NCBI GenBank assembly: GCA_022457065.1 | Contig: JAJGBQ010000007.1 | Coordinates: forward strand, 124,001 to 188,000 | Reading direction: 5' to 3' | DNA from: Curvularia sp. ZM96 | Lineage: Eukaryota; Ascomycota; Dothideomycetes; Pleosporales; Pleosporaceae | DNA length: 64,000 bases | In this document: positions 20,212-31,618 of the stretch, one piece after another | How the letters are laid out: the number at the start of each line of letters is the position of its first letter | Numbering within the stretch: the first letter of the stretch is position 1 | The notes under the pieces: generated by a model | What the model was told of the DNA's origin: nothing | The model's input: the letters and a program-made list of their open reading frames with translations, nothing else | Databases searched by the model: none | Program-made: the position numbers and the translations under genes

Positions 20212-22364
20212 ATGACTTCAACCACAATCGCCAGAGTTACTCTGGCCTTCCTTGCACTATATGGGAATGCCAATGGCGCATTTGCTGCGCCGAACCCAAA
20301 GACGCTCGGAAGCGACCTAACTATACTGACACATAACGACTTGTATGGTACGTACTAACTCTGTCTACTATTGCAGCGTCTCATCATGGCAGGAAATTCA
20401 AGCACTCGTCAAGCCGCAGCAATTGTGCTTGGCGCTTCGCAGCCAAATGGCAAGGCGCAGTCTACATGTGAACAGCTCAATGAAAGCCTTTGGGACCCTG
20501 GAAACAGCACTGATTTGGGATTCTTGCGATACCTGAAACACAGCAATGTCGCAGAGAAATCGAATTTGTATTGGATCGGAGGGCGGGGCAAGTCAGGATG
20601 TCGTGCCATCACTACGAGCGGAAAAATCCAAGATCATGACTGCAAAGCGGCCCTTCCAGCACTGTGCTCACAATCTGCAGCGCTGAGCTTTCCTGACAAA
20701 GACGACACCAGCGAAAAGTGGCAGGTCGCTGTAAATGCCGGTAGAGCCTCGATTCTTGGATCTCGCGACAAGCTTTCGTTTCGCTTTCGAGGAATCAAGT
20801 ATGCAGCAGCGCCACAGCGTTTCACTTATTCGAACTACAAGGCGCCCGATGGCAACATTTCTGCTCTCACGTATGGATCCGGGTGCATCAATACCTACTG
20901 CGGCACGACGCTGGATTGTCGCGAAGATTGCCTCTATCTCAATGTGTGGACACCTACTCTGCCAGCGACACATTCCGGGAAAAAGAAAGCAGTCATGTTT
21001 TGGATACATGGGGGCGGATTCACCAGTGGATTTGGGAGCGACACCAACTTTGATGGAGGCAACATGGCGTCTCGTGGCGATGTCGTCGTCGTTACTGTGA
21101 ACTACCGCTTGTCCACGTTAGGCTTCCTTGCGATGGAAGATACTCCACTGAAAGGCAATTACTGGTTATCGGACCTTGTTGCTGCTATGGATTGGGTGCG
21201 TGCTAACATTGAAAATTTCGGTGGCGACAAGAACCAAATCACGATATTTGGTCAAAGCGCAGGTGCTGCCGCAGTACGGGCATTAATCGCGTCGCCTCTC
21301 ACGAAGGCCAAATTTGCACGAGCAATTTTACAATCCTGCCCAGGAGGAACCTTCTCGGAGTACCAAACTATTGAAGCCGCCGCGAATGTAACAAACGCAA
21401 TCTTGAGCGAAACAGGATGCATTAGCCAAGACAAAGAAACTGAGATCGAATGCCTTCGAAAACAAGATCCACGCATGTTGATAGGCCTCCGGGACGGGGC
21501 TCCAACTGGGACGTCTGCTAAGTATGTTCAGCACTGAGTACGTGGTGTCATGAACTGACAAAATGTAGGAACCCCGTTATTGATGGGACATATCTGAACA
21601 CCAAGGAACTGCTACTAGATGGAACAGGACCTAAGTTGGACATTACAGTAATGACTGGTGTAATGCGAGATGACGGAAATCCTTTCACTAGCTTTTCCAA
21701 AAGCCAGAATGCTTCTGCAGCCCTCCAGCAACAAGGCTACAATGCTTCTGCGATTATCGGATCTGGTTTATTCCCGCTCCCTCAAAGTTCCCAGAACATG
21801 ACTTTGAACATATTCAATCTCACCTCGCGGGTCGCCACGGACGCCCTGTTCCGTTGCCCGACGCAATCTACTGCCTTTTCTGCAGCCAAGAACGACGTGT
21901 TCAAGAAGATTTATGCCTACGAGATGGAGCGGTCCTATCAACTTACGCGATACAGCCCAAACGCAGGAGTATGTGATGCTCCTAAGACGGAGTCGCGCCC
22001 TTATGGAGATACATCTCTGCCTTATTACCGATGCCACAGCGGTGATCTCTACCTGGTATTTGGAAATTTTCAACGCGAAGGCCGCAAGATAAGGGATGTA
22101 GATGATGTGCCATTTACTCAGTACATCATGGACACCTGGCTTGCATTCGGACGAACTGGAGATCCAAATCCCGCACAGGACTTCTTGGAAGCAAGAGGGT
22201 TTTCAAACACTTCCCTCACTGTAAAAGGAATCCAACCTTGGAAGCCAGTACAGGTGGACAACTTGAAAATAAGGGTTCTTGATGTGAAGCCTGAGGACAA
22301 AGTATTCAAGGAGCAGAAGCAGTGCGACCTACTTGGCCAGCCACTGAGTTACTATGCTAGCTAG
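20212..22364 (+). CDS. Secreted type-B carboxylesterase with Cys-rich lectin-like N-terminus
   Basis: Three exons (20212-20347, 20393-21521, 21569-22364) give 686 residues; introns are 45 and 47 bp. A signal peptide (MTSTTIARVTLAFLALYG...) is followed by a Cys-containing segment (STCEQLNESLWDP, LYWIGGRGKSGCRAI, ALPALCSQSA) that I know only as a fungal add-on to this esterase group. The alpha/beta-hydrolase has DCLYLNVWTP, WIHGGGFTSGFGS (oxyanion hole), NFGGDKNQITIFGQSAGAA with nucleophile Ser near 334, and a C-terminal half closing with the usual KPVQVDN segment. It should hydrolyse esters outside the cell; substrate unknown. The first acceptor was chosen to give NDLYG-NSSTRQAAA, which keeps the frame. 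Confidence 0.87.
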
Positions 22365-22935
22365 ATACAAATGACATATGCTGGTTGTGACTGGCTAACG
22401 CTGGCTAATGTGGCGCGACTACGCAGAGATATTCACGTGCTAATGTCGGGAACCAATCTGTAAATATGTAATGGTAAACGGTCCAAAACATGCACGCCTC
22501 GACACCTGCGTGATCTATTCGGCTGCGAGGTTCATGTACCATTGCCGTTCTTTGATGTCGTTTAGGTTTTTGGAATGAGTGAAACCAACATGCACTATTT
22601 TCTAGCAGGTCACATGTCAAAGTCAGGGCATGTTTTGTTCTAGCACCGTACCCATCTTACATCACAAACTTTGTGTCTCGACTAGATAGGATCATGATTG
22701 GATTGCACTTAGATCTTGGCCATGGTTGAAGATTTAATTGATGATGATTCCAAATAAATTCCAAATTTCTGAGGCCTGCACTCTTCAACGCCTCTCTTGC
22801 ATCCATAACTAGTATACAGCTGCCGCGGCCAGGTTCTCGTATCTATGCGCAATGTCAAACTGTAAGATAGTCTATATAGAAAAAGGTATTACATATAATT
22901 TTGAAAGTAAAGGTAGACATGACGCGAAGAGCCGC
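22365..22935. other. Convergent intergenic region
   Basis: It holds the 3' ends of the esterase and P450 genes. I see no further gene or repeat. Confidence 0.5.
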
Positions 22936-24768
22936 CTAAATTGGAGGCTTTGCCTCTCCCGGTGCATAATCTTGCGCGATTCGGACCGCACCAGGGCTTG
23001 GTTTTGGCCATGTTGTCCGCCTCTTCGCACGCACGTAAAAGTTCATGGGGCGGATGAGTTGAAACTCTGGGTCATATGTGACAGCCTCATCTCCCTCTTT
23101 GAAAAACTCGTAACGGTATACGAGTTCTGGTAACAAGACTTTGACTTCGCCAAGGGCAAAGTTGAAGCCGATGCAACTACGGGGACCGGTCGCGAAAGGC
23201 ATGTATGAGTTCTTGGGTCGGTTCGCGACCTCTTCAGTTCCCCAGCGATCTGGATCAAAGCGATCGGGATTTGACCAGATGTTGGGGTTGTTGTGAATGG
23301 CATGCAGGGCACAGATGACAACGGAGCCAGCGGCAAGCTTGTATCCACCTGGTACGATACAGTCTACCTTGGCTGTGCGTCCAGGTTGGAAAGAGGGGTT
23401 GTGGAGGCGTTGAGTCTCCTTGACGAACTTGTCAAGGAAAGTGAGGCCATCAGAAAGTTCCGGCGTCCACTTGGTGTTCTCGCTGACACCAGCATCGACA
23501 AGCTCTTGCAACAGGCGGTCCTGGTTACCCGGGTACACACACAGCGCATAGATAAGCCATGACAGAAGAGATGATGTTGTTGTGAAACCAGCACCTGCTA
23601 TTGGCAGCATGTTGGGGATGACGAGGTCCCGTGGTAGTTTGTTGCCTTGGTCATCAGTGGCACGCTTGAGGTAATCTACCACACAGCTTGCTCCCAGTGC
23701 GGCTGAGTGTAGAGGCAGGTCGTCTTTAGTATCTCCTTTAGGCGCCTCATCTATAGCCTTGTTCATGATGTTCCATAATTTGTTTCCGACGTGGTGGAGG
23801 TACCAAGGAGCCGTGAAGGGTACGACGCTCAACTTGGAGTACCATGCACCACGCGACATGACCTTCTTGTTGAGGGAGAGCGAGTATGCAATGAGGATGA
23901 CCAGCTCGTTCAGAGGTGAGTCGGGGGTGTCGAAGTGATGAGCATCGTAACCAAGCGCAAATTTGAAGACCGTTTGGGAAGCCAGCTTCAGCATGTACTG
24001 GTAGACATTCCAAGCCTCGCCTTCTTCGTCCAGTTTGTCAAAGACCTTGAACGTGTCCTTGACGGAGGCTTCCATCAGGGGAGTGTAATGCCTGATGGCC
24101 TTTGGAGCCATAGAGGGCGGGATAAACTTGTGCGCGGCCCTCCATGCGTCGGTGTCGGTATCGCAGATGAACAGTGCCCTGTTGTCCTTGATGCCAGCCA
24201 AAGGATGGTCCGGTGTGATCAGCTTGCTGAAAAAGGCGGACTCTTGGAATGCAACGGAGGCAATAGCGGGGTCGTTGGTCAAGTAGTTCATTTTTCCCAT
24301 AGAGTCATACTTGATGACAGGTCCATACTTCTGGAACAAGCGAGCGTGATTTCCCTAGCAGATGTTAGTCGAGCGACAGGCGTGGGGTAGAGACGACTTA
24401 CGAGATGGTCAGGGAAAACCTCATAGTAGCTGCCTACAAAAGGCAGCCCTTCGGGACCAGCAGGGTCTCTAATTGCTTCGCCGTCAACTGTGATGCCCAG
24501 ATCCTCTTCACAGTCCAGAACGGCGTCCAGGTCTGGCAGATTCTCTCCTTTGGCATCTTGGAGTGCGATACCTGTGAACGAAGGGTTAACCGATGCACGT
24601 GTGAACAGTAGCGACCAAAGAGGGGTGTTTACCAGTTGGCTGGATGATGTTGTACTGTTCGGCTATGGCGACCTGCAGAGACTCAAAGTCATGGCAGTGA
24701 TCGATGTGGATGTCTTGGTGGTAGACATTTTTGTCCTGGCCGACCAGGTAAAAGCCTTTGACAGTCAT
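22936..24768 (-). CDS. Cytochrome P450 monooxygenase
   Basis: Three exons (24633-24768, 24402-24571, 22936-24354) give 574 residues. Heme-binding FATGPRSCIGF has its Cys near residue 496; the I-helix has AGAGFTTTSS; the ExxR region is KETQRLHNPSF, so the K-helix reads E-T-Q-R; the PERF region is FDPDRW. The first 95 residues are odd: no membrane anchor, but a compact soluble-looking segment (MTVKGFYLVGQDKNVYHQDI, ...LGITVDGEAI) before the PxGLPFVGSYYEVFPDHLGNH hinge. The start at 24768 was preferred over an in-frame ATG at 24819 because MTVKGF begins the conserved-looking strand. It is divergent from a cytochrome b5/b5-reductase fusion, a likely electron donor. Substrate unknown. Confidence 0.9.
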
Positions 24769-25415
24769 GATGTGCAATGGTACGAAGCAGAGTATGGTCG
24801 AGTCTGAATGCCCGGTCAAGGCAGCAATAAGTCGACGAGGAAAGCACCGTAATTTGTCCTTCTCCTGATGCGGCGACCGCTCTGGGATACATTCATATCA
24901 TCGGCCAAGAAGGGCGCTAGCCCGATGATATCACGCATGGCCACTTGCCAGCGCACGAAAGCGTCGCTCCAGGCGCTGGAACCGAGGCATCTTGACCGAA
25001 AGCGTAGGGATGAGGGCGGTCGTGCGAGCAGTCCGGCCGAACCCTTTGTTTGCAAATTTCGCGGTGTCCAGGGGCATGGCGAAGAATTGCGCGTATGCGA
25101 GGATGAGGCTCATGCGGCCACGTGGGTCCGACTAACGCGAGTGATCTCAGTGGCTGAACGCTGCGAGCCTCGGCAAGTGGGGCGCAGCGTCTCCACCAGC
25201 ACCGGCTTTTGCTGCAGTCATAGCGCCGTTAGTTTTTACACACCAACAACGCTTCCTGGGCGTGGTGTCCTGTGCATGGGCAAAAACCATGCGGCCGATC
25301 CACCGTACTCGTGCGACCCAAGGGCGAGGGGGGTCGCTGTCAACCAAAAACCCTCGCCGTCGCCGTCTCGTTTCCAGCGACGAAACGCCTCACATTCATC
25401 ATTCCATTGCACAAC
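24769..25415. promoter_or_regulatory. Shared divergent promoter of P450 and b5-reductase fusion
   Basis: These 647 bases separate the two starts. A CACGTG core lies near 25119-25124. No gene is supported here; shared control of enzyme and redox partner is inferred from arrangement alone. Confidence 0.5.
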
Positions 25416-26829
25416 ATGGCCGACGCGGTATACTCCCTCGCAGAGGTCGCCAAGCACAACAGCAAGACTGATCTTTGGGTCACGCTCTGGAACTACGTCT
25501 ACGATGTGACCGAATACCAGGAAGAGCATCCAGGCGGCAAGGAGTTCCTGCTCGAAAATGCTGGAGCCGATGCGACTACCGCCTACGAGGACATTGGCCA
25601 TTCCACCGACGCCAGAGAGATATTGGAGAACTACCGAATTGGACGCCTCGCAGACGACGACTGGACCGACCACGAGGCAAGCAGAATGCCCGTCATCACA
25701 CCAAGCAAGACTTTTGTAGTAAACAGGCTGCCTCCGCCCAAGTCAAGTCTTGCTCAGTTGCCAGCAATGGGGCTTGGACTGGCCTCGATAGCACTGACCT
25801 ATGTTTACGGTCACAATGTCACACCATACCTGCGTCATCTCAAAAGTGGCTTCTTGAAGGGGTTCGTGGCCTCTTCTCTTGCTAGCATGGCTGTCGTCGG
25901 ATATGCTAGTGTGTGGGCCACGAAGAGCTTCGATGTCGCACACAAGGACTTCAGGGCATATCCTGCACATTTCAAGGCCAAATCTACTTCGTCCAAGGCC
26001 ACCAAGAAGAAGGACATCAACCTTGGTGTTCTCAATGCCCGTATCTACCAGCCTTTCCCGCTCATCGAGAAAACCAACGTTTCCCACGACACAATTCGTT
26101 TTGTGTTCGCACTTCCTAGCGAGAACTCTATTCTCGGATTGCCAACTGGTCAGCATGTGGCAATCCGACATGAGGTTGACGGCAAGCAAATCACTCGGTC
26201 ATACACACCAACATCCAGCAACAAGGATCTAGGCCGATTGGAGCTGACCATCAAGGTGTACGAAGGAGGCAAACTTACACCCTGGTTGAAACAGCTAAGC
26301 ATTGGAGACAAGGTCGAGATTCGTGGGCCCAAGGGTGAAATGAAGTACCACAAGAACCTGGTGAAGGAGCTTGGAATGATTGCTGGCGGCACCGGTATCA
26401 CACCCATGCTCCAGATCATTCGCCGCATCTGCGAAGACCCACGCGACCTCACCAAGGTGACTTTGCTGTATGCCAACAAGACTGAAGGCGACATCTTGCT
26501 GAAAGACCAACTGGACCAATACGCCAAGCAAAACGATCGATTTCGCGTGCACTACATCCTCAGCAACCCTTCCACGAGTTGGCAAGGACTAAAAGGTCGC
26601 GTCAGCAAGGAACTCATTGAGCGGCATATGCCCGCCCCAGCTGGTATGGATAGCAAGGTTCTATTGTGTGGTCCAGACCCAATGGTGGAATCAATGTCCA
26701 AGCATTTGCAACAGCGCGGCTTCAAGGCACCTGGTATGTTGTTCCTGCTGCGAAACCACCGAAACTACTTACTAATATGAATGAACAGGCTCAATCTCCA
26801 AACCTCAAGACGAAATTTTCATCTTTTAG
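25416..26829 (+). CDS. Cytochrome b5 - NADH-cytochrome b5 reductase fusion protein
   Basis: Two exons (25416-26733, 26789-26829) give 452 residues; the last 13 residues (SISKPQDEIFIF) come from a tiny 3' exon reached by a 55-bp intron with ACTAAT branch point. Residues 1-80 are a cytochrome b5 domain with heme ligands His38 (EEHPGGKEF) and His62 (DIGHSTDA). Two hydrophobic segments near 112-130 and 145-165 should anchor it in a membrane. Residues about 205-452 are the reductase: FAD motif RSYTPTSS, GxKGEM, NADH motifs GGTGITPM and CGPDPMV. The protein can pass electrons from NADH through FAD to its own b5 heme and on to an acceptor such as the divergent P450. An in-frame upstream ATG lies at 25272; the one at 25416 gives the standard b5 start. 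Confidence 0.93.
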
Positions 26830-27523
26830 TATCATATACCATTTTGTAGCGATTTCATATTTTCCTTCACCGCCATGTACATTGGCTCCAACATCTAGGG
26901 TAGAGGCAATTTGAAGCTCGGGTAGCTAAAAGATAGCGATTAGACATGTACCAGATATAATATGAGATGTTTTCAGCATGATCTCAGGATTTGGTTTGCA
27001 ACTGGATATTATTTTCAACACACCGCACTGCTGCATATGCTTGGCTCTCTAATCTGATTCAAACGGGTGATTTTGCGGAGGCCCAGAAATTACAGTTTAC
27101 CCTTCCCTCAAGGATGACGTACAGGCATTCCAGTCGATTTTGTGTCCTGGTGCTAAAGCCGGAGGGAGCCGGGATGGCGGGTTTTTCTCATCTTTTAGCT
27201 CTCATGCTCAGGATGTAATTTATGTTCTAGATCTATTGGAGTTTCCACCACACAATGACTCTTTCTGGTTCTGACGCTTATTGCTAGCAAGTAACAGCTA
27301 GCGCAGTGCCGTCATGATGCGTTTTAACATACGTGATAATCATAACAAGGATGCTCCTGTTCGCCATACCACTTCCACATAAGGACCGGAGATCCTCGGC
27401 CGAACCTGCTTCGCCATCTGCCTGCAGTAATGTATAAAATGCCATGCTGGCAAGTCGATATGGGGCCACATACACATACATACCTTGTGCTGATCACCTC
27501 CTACATTTGGACTTTTTATTACA
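26830..27523. other. Intergenic, no supported gene
   Basis: It holds the 3' end of the b5-reductase fusion and the promoter of the dehydrogenase. I see nothing else. Confidence 0.5.
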
Positions 27524-28453
27524 ATGCCTTCAGCCGTACAACCCCACTCTGTATCTAGGAGCATCCAACAACAATGGACACGCCCTGAAATATCAGAAAG
27601 ACCCATCACCGTCCTCGGAGGAGGTGTACTTGGACGGCGAATTGCCTGCTCATGGGTAGCCGCAGGCTACAAGCTCATATTATGCGAGATCAATGAAGAG
27701 CAGAGCAAGGCTGCAAGTGATTACATCGAGCAACACTGGCAAGAATTTTCCAAGTTTACAGGAGGACACCGAGAGAAAGGCAGCTTCACCACTGCCACTG
27801 CTATTAAAGAAGCTGTGGAGAATGCTTGGTTAGTGGTGGAGGCGTTGCCAGAGAAGCTGCCATTAAAAATCGATATCATGGGCCAGCTATCGAAACAAAC
27901 GCCAAAAGATTGCATCCTGGCCTCCAACTCGTCGTCGTACAAATCAAGCTTGATGCTCGACAAAGTTGACCCAGATGACCGAAAGCGTATTTGTAACATG
28001 CATTATTATATGCCACCAAGCAACAACGTGGTCGAGCTCATGACATGCGGCCCGACAAATGATGATGTCATGCCTTTCCTCAAAGAAAGGCTCGAGGATG
28101 CCGGCATGCAACCAGCTATTGCGCGAAAGGAGTCTACTGGGTTCATCTTCAACCGGCTGTGGGCTGCGATCAAAAGGGAGAGTCTGCTCATCATGGCCGA
28201 GGGTGTGTCCGAGCCGGAAGAGATCGATAGATTGTTCCAGATCATGTGGAAAAACAATCCTTTAGGGCCCTGTGGTATGATGGACGAGGTAGGCCTTGAT
28301 ACCGTGGCGTTCATCGAGGACAACTATGTCCAGGAACGAGGCCTTGATCCCACAGCAAGAGATTGGGTACGACAAAACTTTGTCGAAAAGGGAAAGCTAG
28401 GGGCAAAGTCGAAGAAGGGCGGCTTTTATCCTCCACGCAAGGCAACCGACTAA
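27524..28453 (+). CDS. 3-hydroxyacyl-CoA dehydrogenase family protein
   Basis: Single exon, 309 residues, the usual length of stand-alone members. The N-terminal Rossmann fold has ITVLGGGVLGRRIACSWVAAGY (GxGxxG at about 32-37) and an acidic residue after strand 2 (CEINEEQ), pointing to NAD. VVEALPEKLPLK and LASNSSSYKSSLM are the family's central signatures; the catalytic-type His is in NMHYYMPP. The C-terminal 3HCDH domain (GFIFNRLWAAIKRESLLIMAEGV, GLDTVAFIED) closes the protein. The reaction is oxidation of a 3-hydroxyacyl-CoA or similar hydroxy acid. No peroxisomal SKL tail (ends KATD). It may act with the P450 system upstream in catabolism, but that is only by neighbourhood. Confidence 0.88.
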   Translation: MPSAVQPHSVSRSIQQQWTRPEISERPITVLGGGVLGRRIACSWVAAGYKLILCEINEEQSKAASDYIEQHWQEFSKFTGGHREKGSFTTATAIKEAVENAWLVVEALPEKLPLKIDIMGQLSKQTPKDCILASNSSSYKSSLMLDKVDPDDRKRICNMHYYMPPSNNVVELMTCGPTNDDVMPFLKERLEDAGMQPAIARKESTGFIFNRLWAAIKRESLLIMAEGVSEPEEIDRLFQIMWKNNPLGPCGMMDEVGLDTVAFIEDNYVQERGLDPTARDWVRQNFVEKGKLGAKSKKGGFYPPRKATD

Positions 28454-28874
28454 ACATGGTGGTGCATCCAGGTAGCAAGAAGATTATCCATGAATTGAAT
28501 AATAAATGTTCGAGTATCGCAGATGAGTATATAGCTGTAGTTATAAAGAAGCCGTGTAATCAGATGAGTTTTCGTACCGATTGTAGATTGCATATACTCT
28601 GCGGCATCTCACCTGCAGTTTGTCGCCATGGTGGTGGTGGTAGGAAGTGCAGCCCAGTCGCCGACCGGATTTCGGTTTGCCCAAAACACAATGCCGCAAA
28701 CCGGAGGCCCAAGCTTTTCCCGTCCCAACTTGCGCTCGCACGAGCAAGAGAAACGGCCTACCACAACGCCGCGCAGCCCATCACGGCTTCATAGACGCTG
28801 GCCTGTTCTCAATTGATCCAAGGGACACTTACTTTCGCCACACATCACAGACTCCGGCTCACGCGAACGTCACA
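28454..28874. other. Intergenic, no supported gene
   Basis: I see no gene, repeat or RNA. The long open frame entering from 28647 is the 5' extension of the next gene and lacks features. Confidence 0.5.
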
Positions 28875-29721
28875 ATGAACACCATTTCCCCGCCCCCGCA
28901 GATAAAACGTCTCTCGGGCCCTAAGCGCTTCTTCGGTATCCTCATAGGCATCACAGGCGGCTTGGGCGCGAATGCTCTGCTAGCATACAGCGTGTCTTCC
29001 TTCTATACGCGCAATACTAAATTCGTGCCCTACGACACCACTTCGCCCGACCTCACAACTAAGATATTTCGCGACCACAACCCACTCAACAACCCACCCG
29101 CTTGCATAGACCACGCCATAAAGCAAATTCCGTATGGCAAGCTACCAGAAAAGTATTGGGTAAAGGGCAGTGGGGGAAGGATATCCGTCGACCAGAAAGC
29201 GCTCACGACGGACTTTTGCAGGGGCATCTGGAGCGGCGTTGCATTCCGCGTGCAGAGGAGGTTCTTGGAGAGAAAGTATCGTGCGCTACCAGGCAGAGAA
29301 GACCACCTTTGGGATGTGAAAGAATTGGAGAAGAGCCCCTACCAGGTCGGAACAAAGATCGTTGACCACTTTGAGGTCGTTGAACACACGGATGACAAGG
29401 TAAGCCGCTTTATGCTTGTCGACGGTCATTCTAGCCGACACATACTCATTCAAATGTGACCAGGTCATCGTGCGATGCGGCGATTCCCCTCTTGTAAGCG
29501 ACCGCCGACCCTCCGATGGTCTTTTCTCCATGGAGGTTTCCAAGGACGACGAAGCCCAGATGGCTACTTTCCACCTCAAGTCCGTTTTCGTAGACACAAC
29601 ACCAGAGGGCAAAGGCACTGAGCCCCAGCCGGCATTCCTTCAAGCTGCACATCGCTGGTATACCAAGCTTTGGATGGAGAGTGCTACACGCAAGTTGATC
29701 AAGGAAACACAAATCACTTGA
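28875..29721 (+). CDS. Conserved fungal protein with one N-terminal membrane segment
   Basis: Two exons (28875-29399, 29464-29721) give 260 residues. A membrane segment lies at about 20-42 (FFGILIGITGGLGANALLAY). The rest is soluble, with AFRVQRRFLERKY and a beta-rich second half: DHFEVVEHTDDK, joined by the intron to VIVRCGDSP, then DGLFSMEV and FHLKSVFVD. I do not know a function. The arrangement suggests a type II or III single-pass protein. The start was set at the ATG followed directly by the short basic leader and membrane segment; an upstream in-frame extension is possible but has no domain. Confidence 0.75.
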
Positions 29722-29923
29722 TGATGAGGGAATCGTGATTCGAAAGTGATGACGGGCGGTTCTCATGTGTATAAACCTTTGTCGGTCTTTGTATATATTC
29801 ACAACACTGCTTTGATTGATCAACAAGTGAACCAAATTTCCACTCAGCACAGATCTCAATGGCATTGCTACAGGATCCAATTCGATTTTTCAATGCACGA
29901 TAATTTCCAGATGGTTTCTACTG

Positions 29924-31459
29924 CTACCTTCTGAACAGCATCAAACCAGCCTCCTCTGCGTCTACATCGTCCTCTTCACTCTCGACTTCGTCATGCTCTC
30001 CAAGTCCAAGCCTCTGGCCGAACAGACTACTAAACAGCTCATCCCGCTGCCTGTCACCCCATTCGCCTCTGTCTTCTGGGGCCATGAAATTCTGTAGCTT
30101 CTCTTGCACAGTGTATCGGAGCTTTCGTCCTTTACTAGCCTTTGTGTCGACTACCTTCTTCGTCTTGGCTTCACGGGCAACTTGCCATGGCGCTTGCACA
30201 ACGAACTCGGCAGTTCCGTTCGCGTTGAGGTCTGCAGATCGCTGCTCGAGGAGCTCTTTGAGCATCAAGCCGTAAAAATCGGCATCGTCGTAGATGGCGG
30301 GATCGGGCTGCGCTGCTTTGTTGGAGGATTGCAGGGGTGCGCATGAGCGAGGTGTCTGTGTGCGAGTGATGAGATGCGACGACGTGAGTTGCGAGTCGAG
30401 GACTTCGGTAAGTGTCTGTTGCGCAGAAGCATTGAGGCGTGCTTTGTTGTTGGTCACAGTTGTGGCTTTTGTCTTGTTTGACCACCGTTCAAGGATGGCT
30501 TTTCGGTGTGGCAAAGCGCTCTTCTCGGTGCCCTGAATGTTGGACCAGATCTCGGACGACGGAGTCGTAGAATCGAAGTTGGCTCGCTTCCTTTTCTGGC
30601 CTGTTCGTGACTCCTCTAGCGACAACCGAAGATTGGTCAGGTTGTTCAGTAGTGTCAAAGCAGCAGCCTCCGCAGCTACAACTGGTGCTTCTTGAGCGAC
30701 TTCATTCTGATAAGGCTCCGCCGCCATGGAATTAGTGCTAATCAAAGCCTTCTGCAATCGAATACGCGAATTGAGCAATGTGTCGAATGTCTTGCGCTGG
30801 GTCTTGACAGCCTCTCCCTTGGCAACGTCCGATTGAGTGCCAGCCGCGATTGTCGACGTAAACGACTTGCTCGCAGCCATGAGATCGCGTACGGCGGATG
30901 CTTCGGGCTTGTTGTCTTTGCCAGACATGTCTTCGTCCGAAACTTCAGAATCGTCGTCATCATCCTCATCCTCCTCGTCCTCGCTTGCACCTTCAGCAGC
31001 GCTGCCCATTTCCTCATCTCCGTCCGTCATATCCTCTTCGAAGCCGCCCTCAGAGTCACTTCCGTCACTGTATTTTTCTCCATCGAGCTCGACGCCATTG
31101 AGACCGTTGTGTTCATCATCATCGCTGGCCTCGCTATCCTCGTCATCGAAACCTCTAGCAAACGGGTCGTCGCTGTCACTATCCTCGAGCGCTTTACGGT
31201 CTATTTTGCGTCCAGCATACTCCGGCCCAAGTGGCACTTCTACTGGCTTTCGCAGCTTGCTCTTCCCTACAGCTGTGTAGTGTTCTCGCCCAGCGTTGTC
31301 ATCCTCAACCGCCGAAATATCGCTGTCGGAACGCTCATCCTCGCTGGAGCTGGGCGCAGGGTCAAGCAGGGACTCTGGATCAAAATCTAATATCCATGTT
31401 AACACATCTTTGTCGCATGATCATCGCGAGTCCTTACCTCTAATCTTGGACTTCTTCAT
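29924..31459 (-). CDS. BFR2: Ribosome biogenesis factor Bfr2/AATF (Che-1) homolog
   Basis: Two exons: 22 bases at 31438-31459 (MKKSKIR) and 29924-31386; the total is 494 residues. It has the long Asp/Glu/Ser-rich acidic region (about 20-165) typical of the family, then an AATF domain (MAASKSFTSTIAAGTQSD, KTFDTLLNSRIRLQKAL) and a C-terminal TRAUB domain (YDDADFYGLMLKELLEQ, GRKLRYTVQEKLQNFMAPEDR, LFSSLFGQRLG). Bfr2 works in the nucleolus in small-subunit processome steps that cut pre-rRNA. It shares a short divergent promoter with the IND1 homolog. The 3' end is about 200 bases from the end of the convergent neighbour. Confidence 0.93.
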
Positions 31460-31618
31460 GGTGCATGCGTTGCGTTGTGTCGACCTTGGTCGCATGCGCA
31501 GACGAAGAGAAAGTTCACTTTGAGCCCCACAAAAAAGTCAAAGATGTCGGCATTTCATTTCCCCGATGCGCGTCACCTCCGTGGTCAACTCCGCAAGTCC
31601 TGTTCCATCTCTCAAGTC
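31460..31618. promoter_or_regulatory. 159-bp divergent promoter of BFR2 and IND1
   Basis: The compact region has two copies of the palindromic core GCATGC (31463-31468 and 31492-31497), each as GCATGCG, 29 bases apart. Role unknown. Confidence 0.4.

Noticed and set aside
30837..31280. 147-codon frame rich in Ser runs on the plus strand
   Set aside because: It is the complement of the acidic region of BFR2; Ser runs arise from GAA/GAT/GAC codons read backwards.
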